A stretch of DNA of 64,000 bases. Source: Citricoccus alkalitolerans. GTDB taxonomy: Bacteria; Actinomycetota; Actinomycetes; Actinomycetales; Micrococcaceae. The notes beneath the pieces are model-generated. The model ran no database searches, was not told the DNA's origin, and saw only the letters and a list, made by a program, of their open reading frames with translations. The stretch is from positions 930,001 through 994,000 of the forward strand of contig NZ_BAAALH010000002.1 of the NCBI RefSeq assembly GCF_039528175.1, in the 5' to 3' direction. Position numbers and translations under genes: made by a program. Positions 26,216-33,724 of the stretch are shown one piece after another. Within the stretch, counting starts at the first letter, position 1, and the number at the start of each line of letters is the position of its first letter.

Positions 26216-26444
26216 GCAAGAACCTCAGAGTGGGTTGACGTACCGCGCTGCGGCGGTGGGGCGTTGGGGCTGGCTCCCAGTTTAGGGGGGAGCGGCCGTC
26301 GTGGAGTCCTGGATGAACACTATGGTCACGAACGAGTAACGGTCGCGTGTGGTGTAGCGCGGTGCGGGAGTAGCGCGGGTATGAGGGGGGTGTGGCGCGG
26401 GCCGGATGCTTGCCGCCACCGGTACCGTGCCCCACGATGTACCC

Positions 26445-27491
26445 ATGACCACAGACGTCGCCTCCCCGGAGGCCCCCGCCACGGCGGACATCACCGTGAG
26501 CGGGGTGACGCGCAGCTTCGGGGCCGTCAAGGCCCTGCAGGGCGTGGACCTCACGGCGCCGGCCGGGGCCATCACGGCGCTGGTGGGCCCCAACGGCTCC
26601 GGGAAGACCACCCTCATGCTGGTCCTGGCCTCCCTGCTGAAGCCCGACGCCGGCTCCGTCACGATCGCCGGCTTCGATCCCCTGGTCCACCCTGCCGCGG
26701 TCCGTCGGAACACCGGCTGGATGCCGGACACGCTCGGAGTGTGGGAATCGCTGACGGCCCGCGAGGTCCTCGTGACCATGGGCCGGTTCTACGGGATGGA
26801 CCGGGACCGGGTGCGGTCCCGCGCGGCGCAGCTGCTGGAGTGGCAGGAACTGTCCACGCTGGCGGACCAGCCGGCCCGGGTGCTCTCCCGCGGGCAACAG
26901 CAACGGCTATCCCTTGCCAGGGCCATCCTCCACGATCCCCAGGTGTTGCTGCTGGACGAGCCCGCCTCCGGTCTGGACCCCGGATCCCGGATCCGGCTCC
27001 GGGACGACCTCAAGCAGATGGCCGCCGCCGGCAAGACCATCCTGGTCTCCTCCCACGTACTCTCCGAGCTCGACGAGATGGCGGACCTGGCCATCTTCAT
27101 CCAGGCCGGAGCCACCGTCCGGGTGGAGGATCTCAGTCAGGAGGGCGCCGCCGGGGGTCGCTACCTCATCAGCGCTCTCGACGCCGGCCCCCTGCACGCG
27201 ACCCTGGAGCATTACTCCATCGCCTACCGCACCGAGGGCAAGCGCCGCGACTCGGTCAGCGTGGAGGTGGCCTCGGCCACCGAGGCCGCGGACATGCTCG
27301 CCACCCTCGTGGGTGACGGCGTCCGGGTCCTGTCCTTCACCCCCGGCACCTCGCGTCTGGAGGCCGCCTACCTCGAACTGGACCGCCGCCGCCCGGTGGA
27401 GCGGCCGGCGTCTCTCCCCGAGCCCGACGCCGGCCGGGCCGGTGCGGCACCACCGCCGGGCACGCGCTCGGACGGAAGGGGGACGGAGTGA
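26445..27491 (+). CDS. ABC transporter ATP-binding protein (ABC-2 exporter)
   Basis: A 348-residue ABC ATPase with Walker A GPNGSGKTT, signature LSRGQQQRLSLARA, and Walker B VLLLDEPASGLDPG. The extra C-terminal domain (about 235-320) is common in exporters of the CcmA/NatA type. It is followed by a coupled ABC-2 permease gene, whose ATG uses the last base of this stop. The ATG at 26445 is chosen since the family fold begins soon after. Substrate is unknown. Confidence 0.9.
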   Translation: MTTDVASPEAPATADITVSGVTRSFGAVKALQGVDLTAPAGAITALVGPNGSGKTTLMLVLASLLKPDAGSVTIAGFDPLVHPAAVRRNTGWMPDTLGVWESLTAREVLVTMGRFYGMDRDRVRSRAAQLLEWQELSTLADQPARVLSRGQQQRLSLARAILHDPQVLLLDEPASGLDPGSRIRLRDDLKQMAAAGKTILVSSHVLSELDEMADLAIFIQAGATVRVEDLSQEGAAGGRYLISALDAGPLHATLEHYSIAYRTEGKRRDSVSVEVASATEAADMLATLVGDGVRVLSFTPGTSRLEAAYLELDRRRPVERPASLPEPDAGRAGAAPPPGTRSDGRGTE

Positions 27492-28630
27492 TGACCATGG
27501 ACACCAGGCCGCAGGAGCCGACCGTCCGATCGGCGGAGCGCCTCGGCTGGGGCGCGGCCGTCGGCAACGTCATCCAGATGGAGCTGCGCCAGCGGCTGCG
27601 CACCCGCAGCTGGTACGTCATGCTGGCCGTCTGGTTCGTGGTCATCGGCCTGGTCACCTGGGGTTCGGTGGCCAGCTACAACACCCTGGCCGGCGACGAC
27701 CTGCTCTTCGGCCCGGGCCGTTTCGTGTTCGAGGCCGTGGTCGGCTTCGTGCTGTTCTTCGGGTTGCTGGTGGCCCCGGCCATGTCCGCGAGCACCGTCA
27801 GCGGGGACCGGGCCGGTGGCACCCTGGCGATCGTCCAGGTCACGCTGGCCACCCCGGGCCAGCTGCTCACCGGCAAATGGCTGGCCTCCTGGATCGCCGC
27901 GCTCGGCTTCCTGGTGGCCGCCCTGCCGTACATCGTCCTGGCCGTGGTGCTGGGCGGGCTGGACGTTCCCGGCCTCGTGGTCTTCGTCCTGATGGTGGCC
28001 GTGGAATTGGGGGTCGTCTGCGCCCTGGGCACCGCGGTCTCCGCCATCGCCTCCAGGACTCTGTTCGCGGTGGTGGCCACCTACCTGCTGGTGGCCCTGT
28101 TCTCCCTGGGCACGCTGATCGGATTCGCCCTGACCGCCCCGCTGACCATGACCACCGTGCCGGCCAATCGGGCCGTCTACCCAGACGAGGAGCCACTGGT
28201 CGAGGAGGGTTTCACGGACTGGTCACCGCTGAGGTGCACCGGGCCGATGGTCCCCCAGGAGACCCTGGACACCCGGTCCACCTACTGGATGCTGGCCGCC
28301 AACCCGTTCGTGGTGGTGGCGGACGCCGTGCCGCATCCCGAGAAGCCTCCCTATGATCCCGATGACCCCGAGACATGGGCTCCAGATGGCATCATGACCT
28401 CGATCTCCACCGGGGTTCGCTACCTGCAGCAGCCGCCGGAGACGAACGTCGAGTGTGCCCACGGTCAGCTGACGTACCAAGACCGAGAGGACGACGATTC
28501 CAAGGGCACCCCGGTCTGGCCGCTCGGGCTGGGCATCCAGATCGCGGTGGCCGCCGCCCTGTTCGCGTGGGGCCGCCAGCGGCTGGTGGCCCCGGCCGCC
28601 CGACTGCCGCGGGGGACCCGCGTGGCGTGA
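27491..28630 (+). CDS. ABC-2 type transporter permease
   Basis: A 379-residue membrane protein with one N-terminal helix (WYVMLAVWFVVIGLVTW), four or five helices between residues 75 and 220, and a last helix near the C-terminus (GLGIQIAVAAALFAW). An acidic extracytoplasmic region of about 120 residues (DPDDPETWAPDG) separates the last two helices, which is unusual for the family. It pairs with the ATPase at 26445. ATG, GTG and ATG codons overlap at the start; 27491 is used here. A near-perfect hairpin follows. Confidence 0.85.
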   Translation: MTMDTRPQEPTVRSAERLGWGAAVGNVIQMELRQRLRTRSWYVMLAVWFVVIGLVTWGSVASYNTLAGDDLLFGPGRFVFEAVVGFVLFFGLLVAPAMSASTVSGDRAGGTLAIVQVTLATPGQLLTGKWLASWIAALGFLVAALPYIVLAVVLGGLDVPGLVVFVLMVAVELGVVCALGTAVSAIASRTLFAVVATYLLVALFSLGTLIGFALTAPLTMTTVPANRAVYPDEEPLVEEGFTDWSPLRCTGPMVPQETLDTRSTYWMLAANPFVVVADAVPHPEKPPYDPDDPETWAPDGIMTSISTGVRYLQQPPETNVECAHGQLTYQDREDDDSKGTPVWPLGLGIQIAVAAALFAWGRQRLVAPAARLPRGTRVA

Positions 28631-28674
28631 CCGGCCGGCGTCGTCCCCTCAGTGTCCGTCCAATCCTCTCAACG

Positions 28675-28718
28675 CACGTTCCGGCCTGTTCCCACCGGTG
28701 GGGACAGGCCGGAACGTG
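28675..28718. terminator. Bidirectional terminator hairpin
   Basis: A 44-base near-perfect palindrome (arms CACGTTCCGGCCTGTTCCCA and complement, with one G/T wobble) between the convergent ABC-2 permease and ehuA genes, eight bases from the ehuA stop. Confidence 0.75.
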
Positions 28719-28725
28719 GCAGGGG

Positions 28726-29556
28726 TCAGCGGGTGCCGATCTGGCCCTCGCCGAGGACGGCACGGAGGAACTTCTTCGTGCGGTCATGGGTAGGAGCTGT
28801 GAACATGGTGTGCGGATCGGCGTCCTCCACGATCGCGCCGCCGTCGAACATCAGCACCCGGTCCGAGACGTCCCGGGCGAACTGCATCTCGTGCGTGACG
28901 ATCAGCATGGTGATGTCCGTGGTGTCCGCGATGTTCCGCAGGATACCGAGCACCTCGTCCACGATCTCCGGGTCCAGCGCGGAGGTCACCTCGTCCAGTA
29001 ACAGGATCTCCGGGTCCATCGCCAGCGCACGGGCGATGGCCACCCGTTGCTGCTGACCGCCGGACAGGGATGAGGGGTGGGCGTCCGCCTTGTCATCCAG
29101 GCCGACCTTGTGCAGCAGGTCCTTGGCCTTGGCCCGGGCCTCGGCCTTCGACTGACCCAGCACGTGGATGGGTGACTCCGTGATGTTCTCCAGCACGGTC
29201 ATGTTCGGGAACAGGTTGAACTGCTGGAACACCATGCCGATCCGGGTACGGGTCTTCTTGATCTCCTTGTTGGACAGCCGGACGCGCTTGCCCCCGTCGA
29301 TCCGATGGGTGAGGGGATCCCCGTCGATGAGGATCATCCCGTCCGTGGCCTCCTCCAGCGTCATGACCAACCGCAGGATGGTGGTCTTGCCGGAGCCGGA
29401 CGGGCCGATCAGGGTCACCCGCTCACCCTTGTTGACATGGAAGTTCAGGTCCTTGAGCACCACGTTGTCACCGAAGCGCTTCTCCACGTCCCGGAACTCG
29501 ATGATGGGAGTGGTGCCACCGGGGGTAGGGGCACCGGGGTCAGTAGGCGTAGGCAA
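28726..29556 (-). CDS. ehuA: Ectoine/hydroxyectoine-type ABC transporter ATP-binding protein
   Basis: A 276-residue polar-amino-acid-type ATPase with Walker A GPSGSGKTT, Q-loop GMVFQQFNLFP, signature LSGGQQQR and Walker B LLLDEVTSALDPE. It is the last gene of ehuBCDA. The TTG start at 29556 is chosen because GGAGAAG lies at correct spacing and the ATG alternatives would cut into the fold; it overlaps ehuD by 17 bases. The insertion around RIDGGKRVRLSNKEIKK is typical of EhuA/GltL-like proteins. The ectoine assignment rests on similarity of the binding protein and permeases to Ehu. Confidence 0.85.
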   Translation of the reverse strand: MPTPTDPGAPTPGGTTPIIEFRDVEKRFGDNVVLKDLNFHVNKGERVTLIGPSGSGKTTILRLVMTLEEATDGMILIDGDPLTHRIDGGKRVRLSNKEIKKTRTRIGMVFQQFNLFPNMTVLENITESPIHVLGQSKAEARAKAKDLLHKVGLDDKADAHPSSLSGGQQQRVAIARALAMDPEILLLDEVTSALDPEIVDEVLGILRNIADTTDITMLIVTHEMQFARDVSDRVLMFDGGAIVEDADPHTMFTAPTHDRTKKFLRAVLGEGQIGTR

Positions 29557-30202
29557 GTCGCTTCTCCAATCGGCGGACGAGGACGGACGTGGGGTAGCTG
29601 GCCAGCAGGAAGATGATTCCGGCCAGCGTGATGGCCTCCACGTAGCGGAAGTTGTTTCCACCGAAGATCTGGGCGGCGTTGACCATCTCCACCACGCCGA
29701 TCACCAGCAGGAACGGGGTGTCCTTGAACATGGAGATGGCGTAGTTGCCCAGGGCCGGTACGGTGGCGCGCAGGGCCTGGGGGATCACGACGGCGGTCCA
29801 GGTGCGTCGCGTGGACATGGACAGTGCCGTGGTGGCCTCCCATTGGCCCTTCGGCACGGCATCGATGCCGGCGCGGTACACCTCGGACATGTACGTCGAG
29901 TAGTGGATGCCGAAGACCACGATCCCGATGGTGATCGCATCGACCATCAGGAACGTGTAGTAGGCGAACAACAGCTGCACGACGATCGGGGTCATGCGGA
30001 TGAAGCTGACGATCCACTTGACGATCCCGGAGATCGGCTGGGGAGCCATCCGGATGATCATGGCCCAGACCAGGCCGAGGGCGGCCGCGATCAGGGTGGA
30101 CACCACCGTCACCAACAGGGTGACGGTCAGGAATCCCTCGAGGATGTCCGGCAGGGCCCGAAAGGCCATCTCCCAGTTCCATGCAGAGTTCTGGTTCTGC
30201 AT
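29540..30202 (-). CDS. ehuD: Ectoine-type ABC transporter permease EhuD
   Basis: A 220-residue inner-membrane permease of the His/Glu/Gln (HAAT) family, with five hydrophobic helices and the EAA loop (EVYRAGIDAVPKGQWEATTALSM). It shares one base with the ehuC stop (TGATG) and overlaps ehuA. It forms the membrane channel with EhuC. Confidence 0.85.
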   Translation of the reverse strand: MQNQNSAWNWEMAFRALPDILEGFLTVTLLVTVVSTLIAAALGLVWAMIIRMAPQPISGIVKWIVSFIRMTPIVVQLLFAYYTFLMVDAITIGIVVFGIHYSTYMSEVYRAGIDAVPKGQWEATTALSMSTRRTWTAVVIPQALRATVPALGNYAISMFKDTPFLLVIGVVEMVNAAQIFGGNNFRYVEAITLAGIIFLLASYPTSVLVRRLEKRLAYAY

Positions 30203-30939
30203 CAGACGCCACCTCCCGCCGTGGACAGTGAGTTCTTGTTGGTGGGCGTGGGTGAGATGACCTCACGCAGGGACGGGCCCCGGCCCAGCCGGTGCTTGGC
30301 GCGGGCCTCCAGGGCATTCATGAAGAGCGTCAGGATCAAGGCGAGGAGGAAGTACCCCACCAATCCGACGGCCGCATAGGCCCAGAACGTGTCCGTCTGC
30401 CGAGTGAGCTGGTCCAGGTAGAACGTGAAGTCCCGCAGCAGGATGACACTCACAATGGCTGTGCCCTTGAGTAGGTGGACCATCAGACTGGCCAGAGACG
30501 GGATCATCAGGGCCCATGCTTGCGGGAAGATCACCCGCCGCATCCGGTGGATCGGGGACATGGACAGGGCGGTGGTGGCCTCCCACTGTCCGCGCGGCAC
30601 CGAGGCGATGGAGCCTCGCACCACCTCAGCGGAGTAGGCCCCGTAGTTCAGGCCCAGGGCGAGCACGCCCACGACCATGCCTGGCAACTCGACCCCGAGC
30701 TGGGGCAGCACGAAGAAGATGAAGAACAGCTGGACCACCAGTGAGGTTCCTCGGAAGAACTCGATGATGATCCGGCCGGGGATGGCCAGGGCCTTGTGGG
30801 AGGCCCCGGCCATCAGCCCGAGGACTACGGCGAGGATGAGGGACAGCGCCGAGCCCATGACGGTGAGCTGGATGGTCACCCACAGTCCTTGGGCCAGGAA
30901 CGGCCAGGCCTCCGCTGTGGCTTGGAGGTTGTCGAGCAC
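30202..30939 (-). CDS. ehuC: Ectoine-type ABC transporter permease EhuC
   Basis: A 245-residue HAAT-family permease with about five helices and the EAA motif (EVVRGSIASVPRGQWEATTAL). The C-terminal tail (HRLGRGPSLREV) is cytoplasmic. It starts six bases after ehuB and is partner to EhuD. Confidence 0.85.
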   Translation of the reverse strand: MLDNLQATAEAWPFLAQGLWVTIQLTVMGSALSLILAVVLGLMAGASHKALAIPGRIIIEFFRGTSLVVQLFFIFFVLPQLGVELPGMVVGVLALGLNYGAYSAEVVRGSIASVPRGQWEATTALSMSPIHRMRRVIFPQAWALMIPSLASLMVHLLKGTAIVSVILLRDFTFYLDQLTRQTDTFWAYAAVGLVGYFLLALILTLFMNALEARAKHRLGRGPSLREVISPTPTNKNSLSTAGGGV

Positions 30940-30945
30940 CGACTA

Positions 30946-31908
30946 TCAGCCCAGATCGCCTGCGCACAGCTGCTCAGTGGTGAGGTCCTCGGGGGGGAGG
31001 TTCTCGGCGGTGAAGCCGTAGTCGCCCACCACCTCCAGGTAGGTCTCCTCGGACTCGGTGACGGAGCCCAGCGCCTCGTTGTAGGCCTCCAGCAGCTCGG
31101 TGTCGTCCTGGCGGAACACGGTACCGCCGGCACCGATCTGCTCCACGCCGTCGATCACCTGGACGAAGGCGTCAGTGGTCTCGACGCCGGCATCCGGGTT
31201 CTCCTCGGCCAGGGTGTTCAGCGAGATCGCGGTCATGGCGAAGGCGTCGGCCCGGCCGTTGGCCACGGTGTCCATGCCGGTCTGGGCGTCCGGGACGGAC
31301 TGCACGTCCAGATCCAGGGAATCGGCGTAGCCGGCCTCGATACCGCCGGCCAGCACGGCCAGGTTGACGTTCTCGCCGGCGTCCATCTTCTCCTTGACGG
31401 AGTCCAGGTCGGTCAGGCCCAGTGGATTGCCCTCGGCAACCATCAGGGTGGTCGTGTACATGATCTCCGGATCGGAGAAGGCCGCCTGCGCGCAACGGTC
31501 CGGGAGGATGGACATGCCGGCGGAGACGGCGTCGAAGCGACCGGCGTTCAGTCCCGGGATCAGCGAGTTCCACTCGACCAGCTCGGCCTCGACGTTCTCG
31601 ATGCCCATGTCCGCGAAGATCTTCTCGTGCATGGCCACCGTGGCACCGGCGGGCTCGCCGCCGTCGAGGTAGGAGTAGGGGACCTCACCGGCGATGCCGA
31701 CGGTGATGGTGCCCTCCTCCTGCAGCCGTTCCAAGGTGTTGCCCCCGGCAGCGGTGGTGCCGTCGCCGCCCTCGGCGCCATCGTCGCCCCCTCCACAGGC
31801 CGTGAGCATCAGGGTCGACGCGGCCAGCAGGCCCGCTCCCTGCAGGAGCCGGCGCTTGCGGGACGTGCCGGAGGGGGAGGTCAGGGTGGTCAGGTGCTGG
31901 ATGGTCAT
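30946..31908 (-). CDS. ehuB: Ectoine-type ABC transporter substrate-binding lipoprotein EhuB
   Basis: A 320-residue lipoprotein: Arg-rich N-terminus, hydrophobic core and lipobox LTAC (Cys near residue 35), followed by a Gly/Asp linker and a family 3 solute-binding fold. Segments WNSLIPGLNAGRFD, SILPDRCAQAAFSDP and VPDAQTG resemble Sinorhizobium EhuB, the ectoine/hydroxyectoine receptor. A different polar amino acid as ligand remains possible. The ATG at 31908 has GAGGAG in front. It is the first gene of the operon, divergent from a GntR regulator. Confidence 0.85.
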   Translation of the reverse strand: MTIQHLTTLTSPSGTSRKRRLLQGAGLLAASTLMLTACGGGDDGAEGGDGTTAAGGNTLERLQEEGTITVGIAGEVPYSYLDGGEPAGATVAMHEKIFADMGIENVEAELVEWNSLIPGLNAGRFDAVSAGMSILPDRCAQAAFSDPEIMYTTTLMVAEGNPLGLTDLDSVKEKMDAGENVNLAVLAGGIEAGYADSLDLDVQSVPDAQTGMDTVANGRADAFAMTAISLNTLAEENPDAGVETTDAFVQVIDGVEQIGAGGTVFRQDDTELLEAYNEALGSVTESEETYLEVVGDYGFTAENLPPEDLTTEQLCAGDLG

Positions 31909-32224
31909 GGCGTGCTCCTCAGCTGTCCGGACCTCCCGGGCTGCCGGCGGGAGAGCCGGTGATGCGAATCGTGACGGTGCTTGGGTGCGGTGCGTCGTGG
32001 TCTCGGGCGATTCGCGGAAGCGGTCACAGGAGGGCCGGGGATCGTCCCCACACTGTGACCGGCGCCACGAATTCGCTGGCAACCTGGGGCCGACGTTAGC
32101 AGAATGTGAACAGGGTCACCATCAGATCGTCTACCTGAAGAATGTCGACAATATAACGATTCGCGTGGAATGATCAGGGTCCGTCGCATGGAAAGACCGT
32201 GGTTGCGTCGAAAGGAACCGCCAC
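31909..32224. promoter_or_regulatory. Divergent ehuB/gntR control region with TGTCGACA palindrome
   Basis: 316 bases without a gene. Near the middle, TGTCGACA (32143-32150) is a perfect 8-bp palindrome of the kind bound by FCD-type GntR proteins, and TATAAC (32152-32157), a good -10 for the regulator gene, adjoins it. This suggests autorepression and possibly control of ehuBCDA. The A/T content here is clearly above the surroundings. Confidence 0.45.
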
Positions 32225-33007
32225 ATGAACCAGACCCAGGACCGGGGCTCGGCCCGCCGGAACGGCCCGGTCACCAGGCCTCTGGTCAACACGGTACGCC
32301 GTCCCTCGACGGTCGACCTGATTGCTGTGGAACTGCGCAACGCGATCTACGGGGGCACCCTGATGCCAGGGTCGTCCGTCCGCGAGGCCGAGGTGGCCTC
32401 CCAACTCGGGGTCAGCCGCGGACCCCTCCGGGAATCGGCCCAACGACTGGTCCAGGAGGGCCTGCTGGTTGCCCGCCCCGGGGCAGGCCTGCGCGTGGTG
32501 ACAGTCGGCGCGGACCAAATCGATGACCTCTACCAGGCCCGGCTCGCGATCGAGAGCGCCGCGGTGCGCCAGATCGCCGCGCTGGATCCCGAGGTGCGGC
32601 GCCGGCACATCGCCTCGGCCGAGGTGCTGTTCGACGCGTTGGAATCAGCACTCGAAGACGGTTCCGACGCGCGCCGGATCGGGGACGCGGACCTGGACCT
32701 GCATTACGGTCTGGTCGAGGCTACCGGCAACCTGCGGCTGATGTCCTTCGCCTCTACGCTGATCATCCAGACGCGGATCGCAGCGCTCTCGCATGCCGAT
32801 GGCTATGTGGTGCGGACGGACATCCTCGACGTCCACCGCACGTTGCTGCGCCAGGTCTCGGACGGCGACGGCCAGGCTGCGTCGGAAACTCTGGCAGGGC
32901 ACTTCCGGCAGACGGTGGACCGCCTCCTCGGACGCCTGGACAAGCCGTTCAGCACGGTCTCCGGCGAGGCCGACGGCTCACATTTCTCCTTCAACCGCCT
33001 GCCCTGA
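32225..33007 (+). CDS. GntR family (FCD-type) transcriptional regulator
   Basis: A 260-residue regulator. Winged helix at about 25-95 (STVDLIAVELRNAIYGGTLMPG, REAEVASQLGVSRGPLRES, LVARPGAG) and an all-helical FCD effector domain (about 105-245), with the ligand/metal residues DLDLH and the late VHRTLLRQV. The ATG has GAAAGGAA. Divergence from ehuB suggests it controls the uptake operon. The usual ectoine regulator EnuR is of MocR type, so this would be a different arrangement. Confidence 0.88.
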   Translation: MNQTQDRGSARRNGPVTRPLVNTVRRPSTVDLIAVELRNAIYGGTLMPGSSVREAEVASQLGVSRGPLRESAQRLVQEGLLVARPGAGLRVVTVGADQIDDLYQARLAIESAAVRQIAALDPEVRRRHIASAEVLFDALESALEDGSDARRIGDADLDLHYGLVEATGNLRLMSFASTLIIQTRIAALSHADGYVVRTDILDVHRTLLRQVSDGDGQAASETLAGHFRQTVDRLLGRLDKPFSTVSGEADGSHFSFNRLP

Positions 33008-33036
33008 CCGCTGTCCGGGTAGGGCGCCGGGCGGAG

Positions 33037-33648
33037 TCAGCCGGCGACGTTGCGCCGACCCTCGAAGGCACGCCCGAGGGTGACCTCGTCGGCGTATTCG
33101 AGATCCCCGCCCACGGGTAGTCCGGAGGCCAGGCGCGTGACCTTCAGACCGGTCGAGCCGAGCATCCGGGCTAGGTAGGTGGCGGTCGCCTCACCCTCGA
33201 GGTTCGGATCGGTCGCGAGGATGACCTCCTCGATCTCGGCGTTCTGCAACCGGGTCAGCAGCTCGCGGATGTGCAGCTGGTCCGGGCCGATGCCCGCGAT
33301 CGGATTGATGGAGCCGCCGAGCACGTGATACCGGCCGCGGAAGGTGCGGGTCCGCTCGATCGCCATGACGTCCTTGGACTCCTCCACCACGCAGATCTGG
33401 GCGCGGTCCCGCCGCTCGTCACGGCAGATGGAGCATGTCTCCTGTTCAGAGACGTTGAAGCAGATGCTGCAGTGCTTGACCTTGTCCTTGACCGTTCGGA
33501 TCGCGTCGGCCAGCCGCATCATGTCCTCCGCATCGGCCTCCAGGACGTGGAAGGCGATGCGTTGGGCTGACTTCGGCCCGATGCCGGGCAGCCGTCCGAG
33601 CTCGTCGATCAGATCCTGGACCGCACCTTCGTACACGCTACCGACCAC
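33037..33648 (-). CDS. recR: Recombination mediator protein RecR
   Basis: A 203-residue RecR that loads RecA with RecO/RecF. It shows the N-terminal HhH (LGRLPGIGPKSAQRIAFHVL), the four-Cys zinc finger (CSICFN...CSICRD), the Toprim core (ICVVEESKD) and the late EGEATATYLAR. The GTG at 33648 and the GTG at 33636 (VYEGAVQD, the usual first residues) are both possible starts. No ybaB gene stands between it and dnaX. Confidence 0.96.
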   Translation of the reverse strand: MVGSVYEGAVQDLIDELGRLPGIGPKSAQRIAFHVLEADAEDMMRLADAIRTVKDKVKHCSICFNVSEQETCSICRDERRDRAQICVVEESKDVMAIERTRTFRGRYHVLGGSINPIAGIGPDQLHIRELLTRLQNAEIEEVILATDPNLEGEATATYLARMLGSTGLKVTRLASGLPVGGDLEYADEVTLGRAFEGRRNVAG

Positions 33649-33724
33649 TTTCTGCGTTGCTGGACCGGCCGGTGGGCCGGTGGGGAGGGTTCCTGCGGGG
33701 TCAGGAGCGTCGGTTCAGGACGCG

